DNA of 64,000 nucleotides from assembly GCF_963676815.1 (NCBI RefSeq), contig NZ_OY781365.1, positions 1,398,501-1,462,500 of the forward strand, written 5' to 3'. Under the pieces are notes generated by a model. The model worked only from the letters and a program-made list of their open reading frames with translations, searched no databases and was not told the origin of the DNA. The first letter of the stretch is position 1; the number at the start of each line of letters is the position of its first letter. The position numbers and the translations under genes are program-made. This DNA is from an uncultured Draconibacterium sp. GTDB taxonomy: Bacteria; Bacteroidota; Bacteroidia; Bacteroidales; Prolixibacteraceae. This document shows positions 43,292 through 51,325 of this stretch, piece after piece.

Positions 43292-44458
43292 CTAACTAAT
43301 CAGCGGCGCTTTTGTTACCTTTTTACTCCGATCGAACATATACCGCATGGTGTAATGAGTTTTAGCTTTTTTAGCGCCTGTTGCCTCGTAAATAGCAATA
43401 ATTTTCGGGTTAAAATCGCCGGCCCACGACAACTCAACTTCTGTGTAATGCCTATGTGATTTCTGTTTCATTATTTGCTCCTGGTGCCAGAAAATTCCGG
43501 ACTCGATTCCTGCACGCTGGTATTTTGGATCAACCCCCATCAGGAAGATGCGGGTACGGTTCATCACTTTTTTCTTTTTGTAATAGAAAAATTTGAGAAT
43601 ACCGGGCAGATCCAATTTGCCGTTTAGTTTTATTAAAAGCTGATTAATATCCGGAATCATCACAAACATGGCGATTGGCTTATCTTCGGCGTATGCAAAC
43701 CAAATCATTTCCGGATCGAGAATGGCTTTTGATTCTGTCAGAAAATCGTAAAGGTCATCGGGATCGAGCGGTTTATAATGTTCGTGAAACGACCAGGCTG
43801 CATCGTAAATCGTACAAAAGTCTTTTACAAACTTATCGGCTTGTTTAAAATCGAAATGTTTAAACTGGTACTGTGGCTTTTTAGCCACCCAGCCGGCAAT
43901 TTTCCAGAAACGCTCGGGAAAAGGCACTGTGTAGTCGAGGTGAAAACAATACTGCTCGAAATACACCTCGAAACCAAATCCGCGAAACAGCTTTTCGTAA
44001 TATTTAGGATTGTATGGCATTCCAAATCCCTGCGGCATAAAACCATCAACCAGCAAACCCCAGTTAACGTAATTCTCGCCAAAATTTATCGGGCCATCCA
44101 TGGCTTCCATTCCATTTTCCTTGTTCCAGTGGGCAGCAGCATTAAAAAGCATATTGGCTGCTTCCTGATCGTCGATACATTCGAAAAAACCACAGCCACC
44201 GGTTGGCTGCTCGTATGTTTTTGCCAGGTTAAAATTTATAAATGCAGCAATTCTTCCAATTAAATTTCCTTTATCGTCAAGCAAAACCCAGCGAATAGCT
44301 TTTCCATTCCGAAAAGTTTTGTTCTTTTTCGGGTCAAAAATTCCCTCAACCATCCCCTGTAATGGAGCTGCCCAGTTGGGATCATTTTTATAAATGATGT
44401 GCGGTACCTGATGGAACTGTTTCTTTGTACGCTTATCAACAACTTCTAGTAACTGCAT
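43292..44458 (-). CDS. GNAT-like conserved protein, paralogue 1
   Basis: 388 aa. Not characterised. A GNAT-like N-terminal part contains GRIAAFINFN and PTGGCGFFECIDD (acyl-CoA-binding-like turn), followed by MEAMDGPINFGEN and RFWKIAGWVAKKP, and a C-terminal half with MGVDPKYQRAGIESGIF, which resembles the Q/R-x-x-G-x-G/A CoA loop. Two GNAT folds as in FemX-like transferases is an inference. About half the residues match the next gene, from which it is separated by 51 bases. The substrate is unknown. Confidence 0.75.
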   Translation of the reverse strand: MQLLEVVDKRTKKQFHQVPHIIYKNDPNWAAPLQGMVEGIFDPKKNKTFRNGKAIRWVLLDDKGNLIGRIAAFINFNLAKTYEQPTGGCGFFECIDDQEAANMLFNAAAHWNKENGMEAMDGPINFGENYVNWGLLVDGFMPQGFGMPYNPKYYEKLFRGFGFEVYFEQYCFHLDYTVPFPERFWKIAGWVAKKPQYQFKHFDFKQADKFVKDFCTIYDAAWSFHEHYKPLDPDDLYDFLTESKAILDPEMIWFAYAEDKPIAMFVMIPDINQLLIKLNGKLDLPGILKFFYYKKKKVMNRTRIFLMGVDPKYQRAGIESGIFWHQEQIMKQKSHRHYTEVELSWAGDFNPKIIAIYEATGAKKAKTHYTMRYMFDRSKKVTKAPLIS

Positions 44459-44509
44459 CTTTCAAATTTGTGGCAATATTAGTTTAAAAATCAACAATAA
44501 ATGGCATTT

Positions 44510-45673
44510 TTATTCAATAATCGGCGCCCTTACAAATTCTTTGTCCCTATCGAATAAATAACGCAAGGTGCAATGCGTTTGTGTGCGGTCGGCTCCAAAC
44601 GATTTGAACATAGCATTCATCTTCGGGTTAAAATCTCCAACCCAGCTCATTTCCATATCGTTATACCATTTTTTTCGCAACATAACTTTTTTCAGATGAT
44701 AAAAAATAGCCGATTCAATTCCTTTTCCCTGGTAGCCCGGAACAACGCCTAAAACAATTACTCTACAACGAGTAATCGCCTTGGTTCTTCGGTAATACAA
44801 CAGCTTTAAAGTCTGCCAGAAATTCAGGCTTCCGGTTTTTAGTTTTTTCAAAATCTGATTCAAATCAAGTATCTGCATAAAAAAAGCAATCGGCTTTCCG
44901 TTGTGATAAGCATACCAGATAAATTCCTCATCGAGAATTATTTTCGCATTCGATAATAAATCTTTCAGCAATTGAAATTCGATTGGTTTATAGTTTCCGT
45001 GTCCGCCCCATGCTTTTTCATGAATCTCGATAAAATCGAGAAGGTATTTATCCTGATTTTTAAAGGAAAAGTGCTCAAATGCATATCCCGGCTTTTTGGC
45101 CACCCACTCCGCAATTTTCCAGAAACGCTCGGGCAAATCGGGATTTGTAATGTCTAACGAATAGCTATACTGATCGTAATACGTTTTAAAACCGTAGGCC
45201 TCAAATAAAGTATTGTAATAGGGCGGGTTGTAATTCATCCCAAATGTTTGTGGCCGAAATCCATCTTTTAATAAACCCCAAAAGAAAAAATTTTCATCAA
45301 AATTTACCGGCCCGTCCATGGCCTCCATACCCTTTTCTTTTAGCCACTGTGCAGCCACGTTAAAAAGCTTAAAAGCTGCCTGCTCGTTATTTACACACTC
45401 AAAAAAACCGCAACATCCGGTTGGCTGATCGTATCCCGACGAATAATCATCGTCGTAAAATGCGGCAATCCGGCCAAGCAGTTTCCCGTTATTTTTTAAT
45501 ATCCAGCGTTGGGCATCGCCTTTTTGGAAACGACCATTTTTATCCGGATTAAAAGTGTCCTCAATCATCATCCGAAGCTGAGGAATCCAGTTACGATCAT
45601 TTCTGTAAATTAATTCCGGTACTTTATGAAAATCATCAATCAGGTGTTTCCCGGAAACCTCGATAAGCTCCAT
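44510..45673 (-). CDS. GNAT-like conserved protein, paralogue 2
   Basis: 387 aa, collinear with the downstream gene over its whole length: PTGCCGFFECVNN, MEAMDGPVNFDEN, RFWKIAEWVAKKP, LGVVPGYQGKGIESAIFYH and SWVGDFNPKMNAMF. The second CoA-loop pattern (YQGKGIES) is better preserved here than in paralogue 1. The pair arose by tandem duplication; both keep full length, so both are probably used. No promoter box was identified with confidence. Confidence 0.75.
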   Translation of the reverse strand: MELIEVSGKHLIDDFHKVPELIYRNDRNWIPQLRMMIEDTFNPDKNGRFQKGDAQRWILKNNGKLLGRIAAFYDDDYSSGYDQPTGCCGFFECVNNEQAAFKLFNVAAQWLKEKGMEAMDGPVNFDENFFFWGLLKDGFRPQTFGMNYNPPYYNTLFEAYGFKTYYDQYSYSLDITNPDLPERFWKIAEWVAKKPGYAFEHFSFKNQDKYLLDFIEIHEKAWGGHGNYKPIEFQLLKDLLSNAKIILDEEFIWYAYHNGKPIAFFMQILDLNQILKKLKTGSLNFWQTLKLLYYRRTKAITRCRVIVLGVVPGYQGKGIESAIFYHLKKVMLRKKWYNDMEMSWVGDFNPKMNAMFKSFGADRTQTHCTLRYLFDRDKEFVRAPIIE

Positions 45674-45727
45674 GCTTCTCTGGTTTTTGGTTGAACAATC
45701 TTCGAAAATAACACTTCGATTTAAAAA

Positions 45728-45774
45728 TAAAAAAGGACTTATCCTTTCACTCCGGATAAGTCCTCTTTTTTTAA
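45728..45774. terminator. Bidirectional terminator-like hairpin
   Basis: AAGGACTTATCC and GGATAAGTCC form a perfect 10-bp stem with a 9-nt loop, A-run before and T-run after. It lies between the BI-1 gene and the GNAT-like pair, all on the minus strand, so its main job is to end the BI-1 transcript. Confidence 0.85.
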
Positions 45775-45791
45775 AGCTAATTTGATGTTTT

Positions 45792-46562
45792 TTAATTTCG
45801 ACTTGCCAATTTCGACAGCAAGCGCAAAATTTCGAGGTACAGCCAAATAAGAGTTACCATTAACCCAAATGCACCGTACCACTCCATATATTTTGGAGCA
45901 CCGGATTCTGATGCGCGTTCAATAAAGGAAAAGTCGAGTACCAGGTTTAGTGCTGCCACAGCAACAACAACCAGGCTAATTCCGATACTCAGATTTGAAT
46001 TACCGTATAAAAACGACATCTCGGCACCAAACATTCCGGCAATAAAACTTACAAAATAAACCAGGGCAATACCAGCTGTGGCCGCTACCACACCGAGCAT
46101 AAATTTTTGCGTCACCTTTATAATTCCCGAGCGATACAAAAACAACATCACCATAAAAACGGCCAACGTAAGCATTACTGCACGCATAACAATATTTTCG
46201 TACTGCATTTCGAAAATTGCAGATATTCCGCCAAGGAATAATCCTTCGAAAACAGCATAAATCGGTGCTGATATTCCTGAACTCTGCGGACGAAAAACAG
46301 TTACCAGAACCGTTATAAAACCACCAATTCCACCAATTGCCAACCATGGTCCAACGGCGGCTAAACCAGCCTCGGGATTAGAGGCAACCGCATCGAAAAA
46401 CTTATTCCAGGTAAAAACCGCTCCGGCAATTACCAGCAACAACATTAAAGCTGTTTTATTAACGGTTCCGTTTACAGTCATTACATCCGACTGTGCGGTA
46501 TAACCCCTGCTAAAAGTACTTTCTTTTAAAACAGGATTTGAAGATTTTGATAGATTCATCAT
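45792..46562 (-). CDS. Bax inhibitor-1 / YccA family membrane protein
   Basis: 256 aa with seven hydrophobic helices from about residue 37. This is the long YccA-like group with a soluble N-terminus of about 30 residues (SSNPVLKESTFSRG, typical). IYAVFEGLFLGGISAIFE is the family block near the middle, and LDFSFIERASESGAPKYMEWYGAFG near the C-terminus. Bacterial relatives may act as pH-sensitive cation leaks or interact with FtsH; the role here is unknown. Single gene with a terminator. Confidence 0.93.
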   Translation of the reverse strand: MMNLSKSSNPVLKESTFSRGYTAQSDVMTVNGTVNKTALMLLLVIAGAVFTWNKFFDAVASNPEAGLAAVGPWLAIGGIGGFITVLVTVFRPQSSGISAPIYAVFEGLFLGGISAIFEMQYENIVMRAVMLTLAVFMVMLFLYRSGIIKVTQKFMLGVVAATAGIALVYFVSFIAGMFGAEMSFLYGNSNLSIGISLVVVAVAALNLVLDFSFIERASESGAPKYMEWYGAFGLMVTLIWLYLEILRLLSKLASRN

Positions 46563-46681
46563 TTTAATAAAATTTTCGTTCTCACCTCAGTTTTTATTTC
46601 ACTGAGTCGTGTCATTGATAACAAAGAACCTGCCACGAAGTTTGAGTATGACAGCTTTGCAGTTAAAGAAAGTTAATGTGA

Positions 46682-47386
46682 TTATTCCTTAAAACGTTCT
46701 TGTACGTATTCGCTGGTTAATTCTTCGAATAAACTCTCGCCAAGCCTAACCGCATTTTCCGATTCGCTTAACTGAAACTCTTTAGCCAGTTCTATACATT
46801 GTTGATTCAGCGCTTTTGAACGATTACCCATGCCAACAACAGAACGATAGATTGGAGTATGTAGTTTTTTATCTTTTGCCAGTGTGGTTAATTCTTCGAA
46901 AAAAGGCTCGAACATTTCGTCAATAGCATTTTTGTCAGCTATCGCCAGCCGCCCAATCAGGTGAACGCCGGTAAAACGTACCATGTGCTTTTTCCCACGG
47001 CACCATTCCAGCGCTTTCACAAAGGCAAACTTACTTTTCACCCACAAATTGCTTGAGGCTTGTTCGGCAATTTCGATATTCTCGAAACTTTTTGTCCAGA
47101 AATCCATTTGTTCCTCGGTTACTTCCGCCGGGTTATCAATTAATGTAGCCAAAATCATTGTTTCGCGCCACTGCTTGTTCCAAAGTTTTAGCGCCAGCAA
47201 ATGATCGGTATCGTATGATTGGGCAATCTCGCGCAAATCGAGCAACGACACGCCCCAATTCATTTTATACAAAATTCCACGTTCGTTCATCGCCTCAGCC
47301 ACTGCTCCACTTTGACGCAGCCTGATCACTTTTATCAGCTGCTGAAATTTCTTTTCTGTTTCGTGGTTATCGAGAATAAAATCCAT
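46682..47386 (-). CDS. DNA alkylation repair (AlkD-like) HEAT-repeat protein
   Basis: 234 aa, all-helical, resembling the AlkD/AlkC-type glycosylase superfamily. MNWGVSLLDLREIAQSY, ALKLWNKQWRETMILAT and SNLWVKSKFAFVKALEW match the repeated helix pairs and conserved Trp residues. AlkD removes N3- and N7-alkylpurines. Whether the catalytic Asp/Trp set is intact cannot be decided by eye. It is 3 bases downstream of the flippase gene, so the two share a transcript. Confidence 0.82.
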   Translation of the reverse strand: MDFILDNHETEKKFQQLIKVIRLRQSGAVAEAMNERGILYKMNWGVSLLDLREIAQSYDTDHLLALKLWNKQWRETMILATLIDNPAEVTEEQMDFWTKSFENIEIAEQASSNLWVKSKFAFVKALEWCRGKKHMVRFTGVHLIGRLAIADKNAIDEMFEPFFEELTTLAKDKKLHTPIYRSVVGMGNRSKALNQQCIELAKEFQLSESENAVRLGESLFEELTSEYVQERFKE

Positions 47387-47389
47387 GCA

Positions 47390-48688
47390 TTAAAAAATTA
47401 GTTCGGCAAAAATAAAAATTACAACTATTCCTGCCGAATAGATCAAAAAAATACGTGTTGGCAAATAATCTGTTATGCCTATGTTTAACCGTTGTTTTAC
47501 TACTGCTGCCAAATAAATTTTTTCAAACAAGTAGGCCACAAACGTAGCAAATGCAATTCCGGCAATTCCCCAAATCTGCACAAAAATAAGGCTTAATACA
47601 ACATTTATGATCAGCTCGAAAAATGATGCGGCCATTATTGGCTTCGATATTTTCAACCCATTTAATATGGTTTGCGGCAGCATTAAACGGCTAACAATTA
47701 ATAACAGATAAATATTAAAAATGGTGGCACTTTCCTGAAATCCGGCATTAAACACCACCGGGAACAACGGTTTAGACACCACTAACAAAATAGCAGTCAG
47801 CGGAAAAAGAAAATGCATTAATTTCTGTACACTTTGTTTTAACTGCCCTAAGTTCTCAGTTAACAGTTCTTTTTTAGCAAAAGCCGGAAGCATTGCATTA
47901 CTTAATGCATTGGCCAGCAACATGGCCAGCGGAAGTTCTCGGGCGCCATAACGGAAAATGGCAAACGTAGCTTCATCAAACTTTGAGGTAACAATAAAGC
48001 CATCGACAAACTGTGCCGAGCCACTCAACAAAGTGGCAACAACTAAAGGCAAGCCCAATTTTATATGTTCGCGAATAAAACGGACAGAAAATATTATTTC
48101 GCGATTACCAATGAGGGTGATTAACAGCCACAGGTAACGTAAACCAGAACTGAACACCAAACCACGCATCGCCAGCTGAATATCATTTTTTATAAGTACC
48201 GGCAATACCACAAATACAAATTGCACCGAAAAAGAAACCAAGGCATAAATAACAATCGCTTTGTTTCGTTTCTTCAGTAAATAATAATATTCTACCAGAT
48301 TTGATGCAGGACTTACAACTATAAAAACCACCAGCAAAACCAATTCAGGAACCGGTTTCCCATTTAATAATGTGCTGGAGAAGAATGTTTGAAAAACCAA
48401 TAAAAGAAGTGCCGCCAGCAAACTAAAACTCTGTATAACCACCAACGCACTAAAAACATTGGTTTTACTGCTGTCTCGGCTCATACCAATTGGCAGCAAA
48501 GCTTTTAGCAAACCATTCAGCCAGAAGAAGCTTACTGCACCTGCTAAAAACACAAAAGTTTCGTACTCTCCAATTGCTTTTTGTGTGAGCGCAGTTTTGG
48601 TAAAAACAATTCCAACCAGAATTAAAGTTGAATAACGTATCAACTGAAAAAACTGGAAGGCAGAAACACTATTTAGGTATTTTTTCAC
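47390..48688 (-). CDS. Oligosaccharide flippase / polysaccharide biosynthesis membrane protein
   Basis: 432 aa, about 12-14 hydrophobic helices, MOP (MATE/Wzx) superfamily. The first helices carry FQLIRYSTLILVGIVFTK with the usual early GEYETFVFLAG, and the centre has LPLVVATLLSGSAQFVDGFIV, a helix-7-like segment conserved in Wzx proteins. It would move lipid-linked sugars across the inner membrane. No glycosyltransferases are adjacent, so the substrate is unknown. Confidence 0.85.
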   Translation of the reverse strand: MKKYLNSVSAFQFFQLIRYSTLILVGIVFTKTALTQKAIGEYETFVFLAGAVSFFWLNGLLKALLPIGMSRDSSKTNVFSALVVIQSFSLLAALLLLVFQTFFSSTLLNGKPVPELVLLVVFIVVSPASNLVEYYYLLKKRNKAIVIYALVSFSVQFVFVVLPVLIKNDIQLAMRGLVFSSGLRYLWLLITLIGNREIIFSVRFIREHIKLGLPLVVATLLSGSAQFVDGFIVTSKFDEATFAIFRYGARELPLAMLLANALSNAMLPAFAKKELLTENLGQLKQSVQKLMHFLFPLTAILLVVSKPLFPVVFNAGFQESATIFNIYLLLIVSRLMLPQTILNGLKISKPIMAASFFELIINVVLSLIFVQIWGIAGIAFATFVAYLFEKIYLAAVVKQRLNIGITDYLPTRIFLIYSAGIVVIFIFAELIF

Positions 48689-48786
48689 AAATCAGATTTG
48701 GATTTAAAAGTATAAAAATTGCAACACATCCAACCATTTAAACACCCTACTTAACCAACACAAAAATGCGAAACCGATAAATCCAT

Positions 48787-48794
48787 TATATTTG
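48787..48794 (+). promoter_or_regulatory. -7 promoter box for the AI-2E family transporter
   Basis: TATATTTG, 17 bases before the ATG; no -33 box evident. Confidence 0.45.
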
Positions 48795-48811
48795 TTAAAA
48801 AACAAACAAAA

Positions 48812-49936
48812 ATGATTCAACTTAAAGGCTGGACCCGCAATACGCTTTTTATTGTCGGATTTCTTTTTATCATTTTTTTACTCTGGTATTTCAGCGCCAT
48901 AGTAACCTACATATTAATTTCGGTGGTGCTATCGTTTGTTGGTCGGCCACTAACCCGTTGGCTGACAAAAATAAAATACAAACGACTAAAAATACCAAAA
49001 GGACTTGCTGCTTTTGCAACGCTTGTTGCTTTGTGGATCGTTTTTATTTCATTCTTCCGTTTTATGATTCCACTCCTTATAAGTGAAGTGGAAACACTTT
49101 CGCAAATTGATTTTACCCTGGTACTTGATTCCATTGAAGAGCCACTTTTAAACCTGATGCACATTTTTCACAAAGATGCCGTTAGTATTGAATCGCAGAA
49201 TTTTATAGGTATCGTAACCGAAAGTTTAGGTGCAGAAATTGATTTTTCGCAGGTATCGAATTGGTTTGGCGTGGTGGCAGGAACAATCGGCGAACTTTTA
49301 ATCGGATTCTTTTCAGTATCTTTTATCACCTTCTTTTTTCTGAAAGAAGAAACCATGTTTCGTACCTTTATTATCCTTTTGGTTCCAACTCAGTTTGAAG
49401 AAAAGGTTGCCCATATTCTCGATTCTATTTCATATTTATTACGTCGCTATTTTATTGGGCTGCTCTTCGAAGTTTTTATGGTGATGCTACTGGATACAAT
49501 TGGCCTTACCATTGTTGGCATTGAGTTTAACCATGCTGTTGTTATCGGACTGTTTTGCGGTATGTTCAATGTTATTCCGTATCTCGGCCCGTGGATGGGG
49601 GCAGCACTCGGTTTACTTATCGGGGCAGCTTTACATATAAATCTCGATTTTATGAACGAAGTTTTACCAACTTTGGGTTGGATGACACTGGTTTTTCTTT
49701 CCGTTCAGGTAATCGACAATGTACTTTTTCAGCCGCTAATTTATTCCAGTAGCGTAAAAGCACACCCGCTCGAAATTTTCCTGGTAATTATGGCCGCCGG
49801 AAGCATGGCAGGAATTATAGGAATGATACTGGCCATACCAGTTTACACCATCATCAGAGTGATTGCCGCCGAATTTTTTGAGAACATGAAACTGGTGCGA
49901 AAAATTACCGAACACCTTGATAAAGAGAAGACTTAA
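48812..49936 (+). CDS. AI-2E/PerM family transporter
   Basis: 374 aa with about eight helices. The family block GLTIVGIEFNHAVVIGLFCG and MFNVIPYLGPWMGAALG (about 250-265) is diagnostic, as is the late helix with GIIGMILAIPVYTIIRV. E. coli relatives export the signal AI-2 (TqsA) or are of unknown substrate (PerM). Other members are sodium/proton antiporters, so the substrate is left open. Not in an operon. Confidence 0.92.
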   Translation: MIQLKGWTRNTLFIVGFLFIIFLLWYFSAIVTYILISVVLSFVGRPLTRWLTKIKYKRLKIPKGLAAFATLVALWIVFISFFRFMIPLLISEVETLSQIDFTLVLDSIEEPLLNLMHIFHKDAVSIESQNFIGIVTESLGAEIDFSQVSNWFGVVAGTIGELLIGFFSVSFITFFFLKEETMFRTFIILLVPTQFEEKVAHILDSISYLLRRYFIGLLFEVFMVMLLDTIGLTIVGIEFNHAVVIGLFCGMFNVIPYLGPWMGAALGLLIGAALHINLDFMNEVLPTLGWMTLVFLSVQVIDNVLFQPLIYSSSVKAHPLEIFLVIMAAGSMAGIIGMILAIPVYTIIRVIAAEFFENMKLVRKITEHLDKEKT

Positions 49937-50062
49937 AACTATTCCAAAGCGTATATTATCGACTTTCTAAATACATAATTCAATCAACATAGATGTAACC
50001 TATCGGGTTTTGCAAACATTATTAACTATTTAACGTAAAAAATTGAATTCTTCTAGAACTTT

Positions 50063-50108
50063 AAGGTCTTTTTATTGTTAATAGATTAATTTTAGGTAAA
50101 AAGGCCTT
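50063..50108. repeat. 12-bp inverted repeat upstream of actA
   Basis: AAGGTCTTTTTA and TAAAAAGGCCTT pair over 12 bp (one G-T pair) around a 22-nt AT-rich loop, 55 bases before the actA ATG. Could end the AI-2E transcript or be a site for an actA regulator. Confidence 0.45.
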
Positions 50109-50162
50109 TATTTTAATACTAAACTTAACAGAATGAGAGAACACTTCTTTTGGGGAGGTTTC

Positions 50163-51293
50163 ATGAAAAAAACGCAAATTTTCATATCCCTGTTCGCATT
50201 TGTTACCTGTATTTTGCTATCCAATAATTTGTACGCCGATGCTGCTGAATCAGTTGTAACTGATGGACATTCGCACGAAGATGTAAAACGTGGCGAACGT
50301 TTTTTCAAAGGGTTACTACCATTCAATCGTGATTATTCGTCGTGTGTTTCGTGCCATAATCTAAACCGGGTCGACACGCTTAACTGGAATCCTTCGGCAA
50401 TGGATATTGCAATAAAATACGCAGATAAAGATTTTGAAACGTTTCAGGCTTCAGTGCTCAATCCGGTTGGTGTAAAAATGGAAGCATCGCACGTTAATTT
50501 CAATATTGAGGAAGAAGACCTTAAAACGGTAAAAATTTATCTCGACAATTTGGCGCACACCGGTGTTCCTCCGGCAAAACCAACACATTACAATCTTATT
50601 CTCTTTCTGTTTTTAGGATTATTAATTACCTGGGCAGTTGTTGAACTGATCTTCATCCGAAAAATTAAACTGAAATTCATTCCATTGATAATATTACTGG
50701 GTGCTTTTGGCTGGCAGGTTAAAATGATTGTTACCGATGCCATAAAATTGGGCCGCCAGGAAAATTATGCGCCCGATCAACCCATAAAATTCTCGCATAA
50801 AGTGCATGCCGGCGAAAACGGAATTGATTGTTTGTATTGTCATACAACGGCCGAACAAAGTAAATCGGCAGGAATTCCGGCCACCAACCTTTGTATGAAT
50901 TGCCATATTTTGATTCGTGAAGGAACAAACAGTGGCAAATTTGAGATCTCGAAAGTGGTGGATGCCGCAGAAAATGGTCATTCAATCGAGTGGAAACGAA
51001 TTCACAACCTGCCCGATCATGTCTTTTTTAGTCATGCGGTGCACGTTGGATCAGGCAAGCTCGACTGCATGCAATGTCATGGCCCGGTAGACGAGATGGA
51101 TATTATGGAACAACACAGCGACCTGTCGATGGGCTGGTGTGTAAACTGCCACCGCGACACCGAAGTAGATTTTGGGAACAATGGCTATTACGAACATTAC
51201 GTGAAATTGCACGAAGAAATGAAATCCGGAGCTATCGACTCGGTAACAGCAGCTGACATGGGCGCTAACGATTGTATGCGTTGCCATTACTAA
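50163..51293 (+). CDS. actA: Alternative complex III subunit ActA, multiheme cytochrome c
   Basis: Electron-transfer subunit of the quinol:electron-acceptor oxidoreductase that replaces cytochrome bc1. The start at 50163 has GGGGAGG just before it and yields a signal peptide (MKKTQIFISLFAF, ending YADA). Six CxxCH heme sites are seen: CVSCH (about 60), CLYCH (222), CMNCH (243), CMQCH (301), CVNCH (325), CMRCH (370). The first lies in a separate N-terminal domain; two hydrophobic helices (about 140-160 and 170-190) precede the pentaheme part. 376 aa. First gene of actABCDEF. Confidence 0.94.
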   Translation: MKKTQIFISLFAFVTCILLSNNLYADAAESVVTDGHSHEDVKRGERFFKGLLPFNRDYSSCVSCHNLNRVDTLNWNPSAMDIAIKYADKDFETFQASVLNPVGVKMEASHVNFNIEEEDLKTVKIYLDNLAHTGVPPAKPTHYNLILFLFLGLLITWAVVELIFIRKIKLKFIPLIILLGAFGWQVKMIVTDAIKLGRQENYAPDQPIKFSHKVHAGENGIDCLYCHTTAEQSKSAGIPATNLCMNCHILIREGTNSGKFEISKVVDAAENGHSIEWKRIHNLPDHVFFSHAVHVGSGKLDCMQCHGPVDEMDIMEQHSDLSMGWCVNCHRDTEVDFGNNGYYEHYVKLHEEMKSGAIDSVTAADMGANDCMRCHY

Positions 51294-51325
51294 TCATTCA
51301 AGTTTAAAGCAGAATCAAACAAACT

